Source: Calditrichota bacterium (GTDB lineage: Bacteria > Zhuqueibacterota > Zhuqueibacteria > Residuimicrobiales > Krinioviventaceae). Taken from it: a DNA stretch of 9,562 nucleotides. A program made the translations under genes and the position numbers. The stretch lies in contig RPQV01000090.1 in NCBI GenBank assembly GCA_003818595.1, positions 1-9,562 of the forward strand. The letters run 5' to 3'. Below, in pieces: positions 1 through 7,034 of this stretch (position 1 is its first letter; every line of letters begins with the position of its first letter). Under the pieces are notes generated by a model. The model made no database searches. It worked only from the letters and a program-made list of their open reading frames with translations, and had not been told where the DNA came from.

Positions 1-30
1 ATTTCGACGAGCGGAGCGAGGAGAAATCTT
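1..30 (-). repeat. dispersed short repeat, copy 1 (minus orientation, cut by window edge)
   Basis: Read on the minus strand this begins AAGATT, passes through CCTCGCT and CGCTCG, and ends in GAAAT. The same blocks in the same order appear on the plus strand at 172-200. The core CTCGC..CGCTC is a mirror repeat rather than a true palindrome. Similar elements ending in GAATGACA or GAAATGACA are scattered through many bacterial genomes; that is recalled knowledge, and copy number in this genome cannot be seen here. The element probably continues left of base 1. Confidence 0.55.
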
Positions 31-171
31 GTCTGCTGCAAATATGATTGTTCCCGACAGAACAAAGCGATGACCGCCAATTGGAAAAGAACAATTTGAT
101 ATCATGTATTTCATCGCTCGTTTTTCCGAGTCCATTCTTCACAGGAAATACTTGTCCCTTGCGTCGATACC

Positions 172-200
172 AAGATTCCTCGCTGACGCTCGGAATGACA
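172..200 (+). repeat. dispersed short repeat, copy 2 (plus orientation)
   Basis: This starts AAGATT, continues CCTCGCT, TGA, CGCTCG, and ends GGAATGACA. It is a diverged inverted partner of the copy at 1-30 and lacks the extra TCT found there. The two copies face each other across about 140 bp of unremarkable sequence. Such a head-to-head pair is the layout of REPIN-like units, but no RAYT-type transposase gene is present in the window. Confidence 0.6.
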
Positions 201-311
201 AAATAGGGGAAATAAGAAAATATCCGGAACGAAATCGGTTGATCATCTTTATTACAGTTCCTGCTCTACCTGTTTTGCGTTAATCTGTCATCTTTATTCC
301 TGTTTGGAGTC

Positions 312-341
312 GGATCAGAAGCGGAAAAAGACTTTTGATCC
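312..341. repeat. small inverted repeat (hairpin)
   Basis: The arms GGATCAGAAG (312-321) and CTTTTGATCC (332-341) pair over 10 bp with one G-T wobble around a 10-nt loop. No run of T follows on either strand, so it is not a canonical intrinsic terminator. It could still be an RNA stem near the end of the acnA transcript, which would read through it on the minus strand. Confidence 0.4.
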
Positions 342-383
342 AGCCCCGGATCGATGATGATGTATTTTCAGGCGACATGATTG

Positions 384-582
384 TGAGGGAATGCAATGGT
401 CATCGTTGCGCTCTGATATTTCTCAGGGTGCGAAGATGAACGGCTTTGCGGCGAGATGTTGAGGGGGAACCTAATGCTCATCCTCGCCCCCTTTGACGCT
501 ACATGGGGAGCGACGATGAACTGATATGAGGCGCACCGGTCATCCCAGGAAAGATGAAATGAGCTCGCAGGATGACCGGGCA
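384..582. repeat. degenerate tandem repeat, about 2.7 units of 67-76 bp
   Basis: Three successive units begin with TGAGG at 384, 460 and 527. Each then has a TCATC block (400-404, 478-482, 540-544) and a later GATGAA block (434-439, 514-519, 553-558), the first two preceded by GCGA and followed by C. Unit lengths of 76 and 67 bp are not multiples of three, which argues against a repeated protein. The TCATC and GATGA blocks are inverted relative to each other, so each unit could form an imperfect stem. The array ends about 7 bp before the acnA stop codon. Confidence 0.5.
536..579 (-). terminator. stem-loop just after the acnA stop, possible 3' end structure
   Basis: CCGGTCATCC (536-545) and GGATGACCGG (570-579) form a perfect 10-bp inverted repeat with a 24-nt loop, beginning 10 bp past the acnA stop on the transcribed side. 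The stem is GC-rich, but no T-tract follows on the minus strand, so a classical Rho-independent terminator is not supported. It may instead be a transcript-stabilising stem or simply the third unit of the tandem repeat. Confidence 0.35.
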
Positions 583-589
583 TAAGCAT

Positions 590-3283
590 TTAGATCAATC
601 GGCGTAAAACATAAGGCAGGATACCGCCGTTGCGATAATAATCGATCTCGACTGGAGTGTCGAGGCGCACGGTCACGCTGAAATTGAGTTTCGTGCCGTC
701 CGCTCTTTGCGCCAGCACCTCTATGGTTTGCAGCGGCTGTAGACTGTCGCTCGACTGAATGGTATATAGTTCTTCACCGGTGAGACGAAGGGACGCTGCG
801 GTATCTCCGGTTTTGAATTGCAGCGGCAGGACGCCCATGCCCACCAGATTGCTGCGGTGGATGCGTTCGAAACTCTCTGCAATCACAGCCTTGACACCCA
901 GTAATAATGTCCCTTTGGCTGCCCAATCGCGGGAACTGCCGGTGCCGTACTCTTTTCCGGCCAGGATAATGAGGGGGATGCCTTCGTCTTTATATTTGAC
1001 TGCGGCATCAAAAATCGAGAGCTGTTCGCCATCGGGAAGATGTCGTGTGACGCCGCCTTCGGTGCCGGGCGCCAGCAGATTTTTGAGACGGATGTTGGCA
1101 AAGGTGCCGCGAATCATCACCCGATCATTGCCGCGCCGCGCCCCGTAAGAGTTGAAATCAGCGGGCTGGACACCTTGTTGCATGAGATAGTGAGCTGCCG
1201 GAGATTTTTTGGATATCGAACCCGCCGGAGAAATATGATCTGTCGTCACCGAATCTCCCAACAGCGCCAAAACTCTCGCCTTCTCGATGGCTTTAATGGA
1301 TTGCACATCGCTCTGCAATTCCTCAAAGAAGGGCGGCTCCTGAATGTAGGTGGATTCCTTCTGCCACCCGTATAATTCACCTGTCGAGGCAGCAATTTTA
1401 TCCCATTGGGGATTAAAGGCATTGAGATTCGAATAGATTTTCCGATAAGCCGAAGCATCAGTGGTTTGTTCTAATAATCCATTGATTTCCTGGTCCGTCG
1501 GCCAAATATCTTTCAAATAAACCGGACGTTGAGAGCGATCGTAACCGATCGGTTCATTATCAAAATTAATATCGATTCTTCCCGCTAAAGCATAGGCAAC
1601 GACCAAGGGCGGGGACGCCAGATAATTGGCTTTAGCCAAGGGGTGGACGCGACCCTCAAAATTACGATTGCCGCTAAGGATGGCCACGGCAATCAGATCG
1701 TTCTCTTCAATGGCTTTGGTCACGATTTCCGGCAGAGGACCGCTGTTGCCGATACAACTGGCGCACCCATAACCGACCGTTTGAAATCCCAATTGATCCA
1801 AATAGGGCGTCAATCCGGCTTGATCGAGATAATCGGTGACAACACGCGAACCCGGTGCAAGACTGGTCTTGACAAAAGGCGGCGTTTTTAATCCCAATTC
1901 GACCGCTTTTTTGGCCAAAAGACCCGCGCCGAGCATCACGGATGGATTACTGGTATTGGTGCAGCTGGTGATGGATGCGATCGCCACGAAACCATGCTGC
2001 AGCGTAAATTGATTGCCGTCGATGGCAACTGCGGCTGTTTTATTGAGACGCAGTTCACCCAGTTCGAAACCTCGCTGCGCAACCGGGGTTGTTAAAGCGG
2101 TGTGGAACGATTTTTTCACATTCCCCAAAGCAACCAGATCCTGCGGCCTTTTCGGACCCGCAACAGCGGCTTCAACAGTGCCCATATCAAGTTCGACGAT
2201 TTCGGAGTATTCCGGAATTGGACTCTGTTCGGTGCGAAAAAGTCCCTGCTGCTTCATATAACGCTCGATGAGGTCAACTTGAGCTTGCTCACGACCGGTA
2301 CGTTTGAAATACCGCAGACATTCCTCATCCATCGGGAAATAACCCATCGTTGCGCCGTACTCCGGCGCCATGTTGGCCACGGTTGCACGATCCGGCAAAC
2401 TCATCGTGGATACTCCAGGGCCAAAAAATTCGATAAACTTGTCGACCACCCCTTTTTTGCGCAGTATCTGGACGACTGTCAGCGTTAAATCCGTCGCGGT
2501 AATTCCGGGCTTTAGCTCGCCGTATAATTTAAAGCCGACGACCTGGGGCGCAAGCATATAGAGCGGCTGACCCAACATGACGGCTTCGGCTTCGATTCCG
2601 CCGACACCCCACCCCACAATGCCCAGTCCGTTGATCATCACCGTATGAGAATCAGTGCCGACGAGGCTGTCCGGATAAGCGACATTTTCTTCCACAAAAA
2701 TGCCGGATGCGAGGTATTCGAGGTTGACCTGGTGAATGATGCCGAAACCCGGAGGAATGACTCTTAATTTTTCAAAAGCCTGTTGCCCCCATTTCAGAAA
2801 TTCATACCGTTCGCGGTTCCTTTCGAACTCGATTTTCATATTGATTTTCAGTGCATCGGATCGGCCAAAAACGTCTGTCTGCACGGAATGGTCAATGACC
2901 AAATCGCAGGGGATCAGGGGTTCAATTTTTTTGGGTGAACCGCCGAGTCGAGACATCGCCGAGCGCATGGCGGCCAGATCAACAACAGCAGGCACGCCGG
3001 TAAAATCCTGCAACAACACTCGCGCCGGTTTGAACGGCAACTCTGTCGTCGAGGTTTGTCGCGGAGTCCAGCCGGCCAGATTTTTCACCGCGTCTGTAGT
3101 GACGTCATAGTTATTGCAGTTACGCGTCACGGATTCCAGTAATACCTTGATGCTGAACGGCAGATTGGAAACAGAGCCGTAACCGGCTTGCTCCAATTTT
3201 TCTAAAGCATAATAGTAGACTGTGCCTTGACCGGCTTCCAATTTTGATTTGACACCAAAAATGTCCATGAATTTTTGCGACAT
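590..3283 (-). CDS. acnA: aconitate hydratase, AcnA type (citrate to isocitrate)
   Basis: This 897-residue protein matches the usual length of AcnA / iron-regulatory-protein-type aconitases (about 890). These cytosolic enzymes interconvert citrate and isocitrate in the TCA and glyoxylate cycles through a [4Fe-4S] cluster. The three cluster ligands are visible: C441 in SCTNTSN, and C507 and C510 in GYGCASCIGNSG. Other family signatures are DHSVQTD (131-137), GTDSHT (209-214), the GWGVGGIEAEA stretch near 225-235, and the swivel domain with GDSVTTDHISPAG (676-688), YGARRGNDR near 713 and the active-site loop YGTGSSRDW (779-787). Aconitase B has a different domain order and is excluded. The ATG start is supported by a strong GAGGTG site 5 nt upstream. 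The gene lies 43 bp after lutC in the same direction, so it may be co-transcribed with the lactate genes while keeping its own efficient translation. The frame is intact, with no missing key residue. Confidence 0.97.
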   Translation of the reverse strand: MSQKFMDIFGVKSKLEAGQGTVYYYALEKLEQAGYGSVSNLPFSIKVLLESVTRNCNNYDVTTDAVKNLAGWTPRQTSTTELPFKPARVLLQDFTGVPAVVDLAAMRSAMSRLGGSPKKIEPLIPCDLVIDHSVQTDVFGRSDALKINMKIEFERNRERYEFLKWGQQAFEKLRVIPPGFGIIHQVNLEYLASGIFVEENVAYPDSLVGTDSHTVMINGLGIVGWGVGGIEAEAVMLGQPLYMLAPQVVGFKLYGELKPGITATDLTLTVVQILRKKGVVDKFIEFFGPGVSTMSLPDRATVANMAPEYGATMGYFPMDEECLRYFKRTGREQAQVDLIERYMKQQGLFRTEQSPIPEYSEIVELDMGTVEAAVAGPKRPQDLVALGNVKKSFHTALTTPVAQRGFELGELRLNKTAAVAIDGNQFTLQHGFVAIASITSCTNTSNPSVMLGAGLLAKKAVELGLKTPPFVKTSLAPGSRVVTDYLDQAGLTPYLDQLGFQTVGYGCASCIGNSGPLPEIVTKAIEENDLIAVAILSGNRNFEGRVHPLAKANYLASPPLVVAYALAGRIDINFDNEPIGYDRSQRPVYLKDIWPTDQEINGLLEQTTDASAYRKIYSNLNAFNPQWDKIAASTGELYGWQKESTYIQEPPFFEELQSDVQSIKAIEKARVLALLGDSVTTDHISPAGSISKKSPAAHYLMQQGVQPADFNSYGARRGNDRVMIRGTFANIRLKNLLAPGTEGGVTRHLPDGEQLSIFDAAVKYKDEGIPLIILAGKEYGTGSSRDWAAKGTLLLGVKAVIAESFERIHRSNLVGMGVLPLQFKTGDTAASLRLTGEELYTIQSSDSLQPLQTIEVLAQRADGTKLNFSVTVRLDTPVEIDYYRNGGILPYVLRRLI

Positions 3284-3288
3284 AATGA

Positions 3289-3294
3289 CACCTC
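3289..3294 (-). promoter_or_regulatory. ribosome binding site of acnA
   Basis: On the minus strand GAGGTG stands 5 nt before the acnA ATG. It is the best Shine-Dalgarno match in the window apart from the GGAG before the DUF362 gene. It fixes the start codon and suggests that acnA is translated independently of lutC. The 43-bp gap is AT-rich, with a weak TATTAAT stretch, but no promoter can be called with confidence. Confidence 0.7.
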
Positions 3295-3326
3295 GGTAAT
3301 TAATATCTATTCATTCTTTTCTACAA

Positions 3327-3992
3327 CTACTCATTTTCCATAAATATGACCAACAACCGTCGTGGACCATGGGCGCCGAGAATGAGTATTTTTTCAATGT
3401 CGGCCGTTCGGCTTGGCCCGGTGATCATCATGGTGTTTTGGGCATCCTTGTCCTCAATTGTATCGAATAGCTCCTGATTGTCTGCCAGCAATTGTGAGGA
3501 GCGAACGAGGGCTATCAGACATTGGGGAAGAAAGTATGGGAAAGTACTTTTGGCTCCTCGGGTATGAATCACGAGGGCGCCGGTTTCAGCAATCGCCCAA
3601 TCGACATCAACAAGGGCGACTGGAATGTCGGCAAAATAGGACTTGCGCTCCTGATCTGCAGGCGGCGACAAGATGGTGAAGGCTGCATTTAACCGCTTCG
3701 CCAGCCTCTCCGCTCCCGGCGTGCCTGATGTCATCAACCGGGAAAAGCCTTCCTGCTTTAAACAATTGGCGATGATGTCGACCGCTTTTGCTTCAGTGTC
3801 GGCGAGGTAAAATTCGCCGGCGACGATCTGTAGTTCCTTTTGAAATTGCTGAACCATCGCCGGAAGATTTTTCGGCGGCTTGTCTGCAGCTTTTTCACCC
3901 GCAGTGTTGATGGATTCAAAAGCGGTCGCTGAAAGCGATGGATTCTGTCGAGCGGACCGGATCTCGGACAATATTTTATCCCGGCTATTCAT
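3327..3992 (-). CDS. lutC: LutC-type lactate utilisation protein (LUD domain)
   Basis: This 221-residue protein belongs to the LutC/YkgG family, the smallest member of the LutABC complex that oxidises L-lactate to pyruvate. The N-terminal 45 or so residues are variable and polar, beginning with the typical SRDKILSEIR helix. The LUD domain then runs from about residue 50 to the end. Family marks are the WAIAETGALVI segment (132-142), which matches the conserved AETGTL-type block, and the closing ITGPSRTADIEKILILGAHGP stretch near 190-210. The exact biochemical role of LutC in the complex is poorly defined even in well-studied species. The ATG follows the lutB stop by 6 bp, so its ribosome binding site lies in the last lutB codons and translational coupling is likely. 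No iron-sulfur motif is present, as expected. Assignment rests on motifs plus the adjacent lutB and lutA. Confidence 0.93.
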   Translation of the reverse strand: MNSRDKILSEIRSARQNPSLSATAFESINTAGEKAADKPPKNLPAMVQQFQKELQIVAGEFYLADTEAKAVDIIANCLKQEGFSRLMTSGTPGAERLAKRLNAAFTILSPPADQERKSYFADIPVALVDVDWAIAETGALVIHTRGAKSTFPYFLPQCLIALVRSSQLLADNQELFDTIEDKDAQNTMMITGPSRTADIEKILILGAHGPRRLLVIFMENE

Positions 3993-3998
3993 GCTGGT

Positions 3999-5432
3999 TT
4001 ATGTGGTCATCCCATGTTGTTGATCGATATTGGCTCTGCGTTTTCGTTGTTTTTGTTCATCGAGAAAACGTCTGCGGAACCCTCTTGAATCAAAGAGACC
4101 AAGAGCACGTTTTCTCCAGTAACCGGGTGCAGGAAAGGGTCTGCGATAAATAATTTGAATTTTCCCCGGCAGCCATGTGGTCAGTCGATAAAGAACAGGA
4201 TGCTGTGCCAGGAATGCCCAGAGTTTAAAGACAGATTTTTCACCTTTTTTAGAAAATCCGGCTTCCACTACCTGGTTTCGCAGTTTTAATAGATGATGAG
4301 GAATACGGATGCGCATCGGACAAATCTCATGGCAGGCACCGCAAAGACTGGAGAGAAAGGGTGCGAATCGTCCTTCATGCAGACCCAAAAATTGCGGTAT
4401 TAATGTTGCGCCGATCGGCCCCATATAAATCCATCCGTAAGCATGGCCGCCAACCTGTTGATAAATCGGGCAAACATTGAGGCATGCGCCGCAACGGATG
4501 CAGAACAACGTCTCGCGCAACTCGACATCTGCCGCTATTTTTGAGCGACCGTTATCGAGAAGAACAATATGCACCTGTTCTGGACCTTCGCCGAGAACAT
4601 CATATTGCGCACCGCCGATGATATTGACATAAACCGTTTGTTTCTGTCCTGTGGCGCTGGGCGGCAGCAATTTCAAAAACAGGGGCAGATCCTGAAAAGT
4701 GGGAATCAGCTTTTCAATTCCCATCACCGCAAGGTGAATGCGCGGCAGTCCCATACTCAATCTGGCGTTTGCCTCATTTTCGATTACCACAAATGCGCCG
4801 GAAGAGGCAATGGCAAAATTTACACCCGAAATACCCATGTCAGCCTGCAGGAACTTTTGTCTCAGCTTTTTGCGCGCGATCTGCAAAAGTTCATGCGGAT
4901 TTTCGGTATAGTCCACGCCTAATTTTTGCTGAAAAATCCTTCCCACATCCTGTCGGGTTAAATGAAGTGCCGGAGCGGTGAGATGCGACGGCGTCTGATC
5001 CAGCAGCTGCACAATATATTCACCCAGATCAGTCTCGAGCGTTTCGACGCCCAAATTTGTGAGAAATGGATTCAGATGAATCTCTTCAGTGGTCAAGCTT
5101 TTTGATTTGACGATGGAAGCGACGTTGTTTTGGCGGACGATTTTTTTAATGATGGTTCGCGCCTCTTCTGCGTCTGTCGCCCAATGAACGTGAATGCCGT
5201 TCTCGCCGCATTTCTTTTCAAATCGTTCAAGATATTCGTCGAGATGTTCGATGACGTTTTGTTTGATCGAATGAGCGCGTAAGCGCAAATCTTCCCAATT
5301 GGGCGTTTGTTCTACGATAGCTAGGCGTTTCTGCAGAGCCGTTTGCGTGGCTTTATTGACGGCCTGCCGCAGGTTGTCATTCTTCAATGCGGTGCGGATG
5401 TATTGACGGGTAGAGGAGGCGCGTAAATTCAT
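3999..5432 (-). CDS. lutB: LutB-type iron-sulfur lactate utilisation protein
   Basis: This 477-residue protein has the standard LutB (YkgF) length and layout. An N-terminal LUD domain covers about residues 60-300, including GISGVNFAIASSGAFVVIENE (200-220), the AETGT-like site of the family. A dicluster ferredoxin-like region follows, with C311, C314, C317 and C321 in CxxCxxCxxxCP, then C364, C367 and C371 in LCGACHEICP. The second motif has one cysteine fewer, as is usual for LutB. The C-terminal tail (about 395-477) is basic and corresponds to the LutB C-terminal region. The protein carries electrons from lactate oxidation in the LutABC complex and is predicted to be cytosolic, with no signal peptide. 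Its ATG touches the lutA stop codon, and lutC starts 6 bp past its own stop, so the three form one translational unit. A run of seven A in the sense strand near codons 95-97 is unlikely to matter. Confidence 0.95.
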   Translation of the reverse strand: MNLRASSTRQYIRTALKNDNLRQAVNKATQTALQKRLAIVEQTPNWEDLRLRAHSIKQNVIEHLDEYLERFEKKCGENGIHVHWATDAEEARTIIKKIVRQNNVASIVKSKSLTTEEIHLNPFLTNLGVETLETDLGEYIVQLLDQTPSHLTAPALHLTRQDVGRIFQQKLGVDYTENPHELLQIARKKLRQKFLQADMGISGVNFAIASSGAFVVIENEANARLSMGLPRIHLAVMGIEKLIPTFQDLPLFLKLLPPSATGQKQTVYVNIIGGAQYDVLGEGPEQVHIVLLDNGRSKIAADVELRETLFCIRCGACLNVCPIYQQVGGHAYGWIYMGPIGATLIPQFLGLHEGRFAPFLSSLCGACHEICPMRIRIPHHLLKLRNQVVEAGFSKKGEKSVFKLWAFLAQHPVLYRLTTWLPGKIQIIYRRPFPAPGYWRKRALGLFDSRGFRRRFLDEQKQRKRRANIDQQHGMTT

Positions 5433-5435
5433 CTA
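5430..5435 (-). promoter_or_regulatory. lutA-lutB stop/start junction (TAGATG)
   Basis: The lutA stop TAG is followed immediately by the lutB ATG, with no spacer and only a weak G-rich stretch (TTTGGGG) just upstream. This arrangement favours re-initiation of the same ribosomes, giving coupled production of LutA and LutB. Confidence 0.6.
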
Positions 5436-6158
5436 CAACCCCAAACTGGCGGCTAAAAGATCGGCGATGTGCATGGTTTTCGCTTTTTTGCCGTGTCGGC
5501 GCAAAAACCCTTCGATGTTCATCAGGCAGCTCGAATCTGCGCCGATGCAGTATTCCGCCCCGCTCTCTTCGATGTAGCGACATTTTCGTTCAGTCATGGC
5601 AATGGACAAATCAGCGAACTTGAATGAAAAGGTACCGCCAAAGCCGCAGCAGATATCAGACTGCTCCATTTCAATAAACTGCACATCCGCGATGGCGCGA
5701 ATGAGCTGACGCGGCTGTTCGTGAATGCCCAACTCTCGATTCAAATGGCATGAATCGTGATAGGTAACCGCGTGCGGGAACGATCCGCCCAAGCCGTCGC
5801 AGCGGGCTACATCGACCAGGAACTCGGTAAATTCAAATATCTTTGCCGCCAAATCGTCGCGCGCTTGATGGAGATTGGGGTGGATGTCGAGATCATAGTA
5901 AAACTTTCTCACCATGGCGACGCATGACCCTGAAGGCGCCACCACATATTGTTTGTGGCGAAACAGTTTGATGAATCGTTCCGCAATGGGAATGATCTCT
6001 TTGCGATAGCCGGAATTAAAAGCGGGCTGGCCGCAGCACGTTTGCCCGTCGACATAGTCAATTTCCGCACCAATGTGTCGTAAAATCTTGACCATCGACA
6101 TGGCCGATTGGGGATATAAATGTTCAGATAGGCAGGGGATAAAAAGCGCTACTTGCAT
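5433..6158 (-). CDS. lutA: LutA-type Fe-S oxidoreductase (CCG domains)
   Basis: This 241-residue protein is a LutA (YkgE) family member, equal to the family's usual 240 or so residues. It has two CCG (cysteine-rich) domains of the kind seen in glycolate oxidase GlcF and heterodisulfide reductase HdrB. The first has C9 in FIPCL, C41-C42 in CCGQPA and C79 in PSGSCVAM. The second has C137 in YHDSCHLNRELG, C170-C171 in CCGFGGTF and C211 in GADSSCLMNI. All expected cysteines are present. The family partners with LutB and LutC in L-lactate oxidation to pyruvate; (S)-specific glycolate-type substrates are the main alternative. The start is the first ATG after a 25-bp gap from the lipoprotein gene. 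No clear Shine-Dalgarno sequence precedes it, but no better upstream ATG exists in frame. It is the first gene of the lut trio. A lut regulator or a lactate permease might be expected nearby but is not in this window. Confidence 0.95.
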   Translation of the reverse strand: MQVALFIPCLSEHLYPQSAMSMVKILRHIGAEIDYVDGQTCCGQPAFNSGYRKEIIPIAERFIKLFRHKQYVVAPSGSCVAMVRKFYYDLDIHPNLHQARDDLAAKIFEFTEFLVDVARCDGLGGSFPHAVTYHDSCHLNRELGIHEQPRQLIRAIADVQFIEMEQSDICCGFGGTFSFKFADLSIAMTERKCRYIEESGAEYCIGADSSCLMNIEGFLRRHGKKAKTMHIADLLAASLGL

Positions 6159-6183
6159 GAAATTGATATAATTGGTGTCGCCA

Positions 6184-6945
6184 TCATTCGCGTACGATCA
6201 ATAATTGTTGCCACGGCGTTAAATTAGAACCTTTAGCATCAAAAGCAATAGGTTTTTTCTGCGATTCTGCGGCGGCTCTTTCAAGCACAAAGATTGCATA
6301 ATTGCGCTGATCCGGCTGAATTCGAAGGATGGCCGCCGCGTCAACGTACCCTTCGCAATGAGCAAAGAAAGGAAAAGTGCCGCACGGCAGCGAAACCCAG
6401 AACTGGCCGAAATCATCCGCAATGGCGATCGTTGAATCGCCCAGGGTGATGGACCGTTGAGGGAGCTGGTATTCCAGCGTCATTGACTGCAGGGTTGCTC
6501 CGGTCACACCTTCAAAGAGTTGTTTCTCACTCCAGGTTTCTTTTGCCGGTTCCTGCTGCATTGCCTGACGCCAAAGGAAACCATCCTGGAATTCTCCATA
6601 TAATCGGGCGCTCTGCGTCTGCTTGCGCAGGGTGAAATCGTGGTGCGTTGTTTGACCACCATTGATCTGAACAATTGCCGCAGTATCACAAAAACTCGGG
6701 GCGGAACAGATCAATGAGTACTTGCCTCGTTTGAGCGAGGTCACAGAATAACTTCCGTCTGTCGCCGTGGTCAACAAACTGTCGTTCAAAAGAATAAACG
6801 CCGTGTTTATCGTCCGGTCGTTGATGCTTTTTATCCGTCCCTGAACGGTGCCGATGGCCTCTCCCGGTTCTGTTGAGTTGTGACAGTTCAAAATCACGGT
6901 GCCGACGGCGCAAAAAAGGTGAACAAAAATCAGTTTTCGGATCAT
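6184..6945 (-). CDS. putative lipoprotein with carboxypeptidase regulatory-like domain
   Basis: I do not recognise a named gene. From the ATG at 6945 the product has 253 residues and begins with a short basic MIRK, a hydrophobic stretch and C21 in VILNC, which looks like a lipoprotein signal. N in place of G, A or S just before the cysteine is unusual. Residues about 33-106 fit a carboxypeptidase regulatory-like beta-sandwich: GTVQGRI, TATDGSYSVTSLKRGKYSLICSA, then paired strands ending DFTLRK. A second, more diverged copy may lie at about 165-221 (SITLGDSTIAIADDFGQFWVSLPCGTF and following). Such domains are common in surface proteins of the FCB group and often mediate binding or stability, not catalysis. 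The frame is open upstream to a TTG at 6999 with an AGGA 8 nt before it; I prefer 6945 because it places the signal peptide at the N-terminus and has GAGAA 5 nt upstream. The gene lies 25 bp before lutA and 89 bp after the DUF362 gene. Confidence 0.75.
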   Translation of the reverse strand: MIRKLIFVHLFCAVGTVILNCHNSTEPGEAIGTVQGRIKSINDRTINTAFILLNDSLLTTATDGSYSVTSLKRGKYSLICSAPSFCDTAAIVQINGGQTTHHDFTLRKQTQSARLYGEFQDGFLWRQAMQQEPAKETWSEKQLFEGVTGATLQSMTLEYQLPQRSITLGDSTIAIADDFGQFWVSLPCGTFPFFAHCEGYVDAAAILRIQPDQRNYAIFVLERAAAESQKKPIAFDAKGSNLTPWQQLLIVRE

Positions 6946-7034
6946 ACGACTTCTCAAAGGCATCCCCGCCCATGTTGTGTCCATACGTGTGTGAATCAAG
7001 AGATTTTTCCTGGTGGATTTTCTGCTAAAGCTCC

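Larger units (their letters stand above)
1..589. other. non-coding region downstream of acnA, made of repeat remnants
   Basis: No convincing gene lies here. The left part (1-200) is bounded by two inverted copies of a short dispersed repeat. The middle (about 201-383) is AT-richer and holds an 11-bp direct repeat, TCATCTTTATT, at 243-253 and 288-298, plus a small hairpin at 312-341. The right part (384-582) is a degenerate tandem repeat that runs up to the acnA stop codon. A minus-strand frame open from 589 to 368 starts directly at the acnA stop, but it lies entirely in the repeat array and resembles no known protein, so I treat it as spurious. The gene that would follow acnA on the minus strand is outside the window. 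Confidence 0.75.

Noticed and set aside
1..206. Possible CRISPR array or attachment-site pair
   Set aside because: There are only two diverged copies in opposite orientation, with no regular spacers, no cas genes and no integrase or tRNA in the window.
368..589. Minus-strand reading frame of 73 codons starting directly at the acnA stop codon
   Set aside because: It lies wholly inside the degenerate tandem repeat, has no recognisable domain and no ribosome site other than acnA coding sequence, and the repeat period is not a multiple of three.
759..1148. Plus-strand frame of 129 codons, with others at 2102-2488 and 2736-3110
   Set aside because: All are antisense to acnA, rich in R, S and P as shadow frames are, and lack any motif. 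The acnA frame is intact and conserved throughout.
3284..3326. Possible promoter for acnA (TTGTAG, 15 bp, TATTAA on the minus strand)
   Set aside because: The spacing is short, the match is weak, and any AT-rich gap would give a similar score. It was not listed as a feature.
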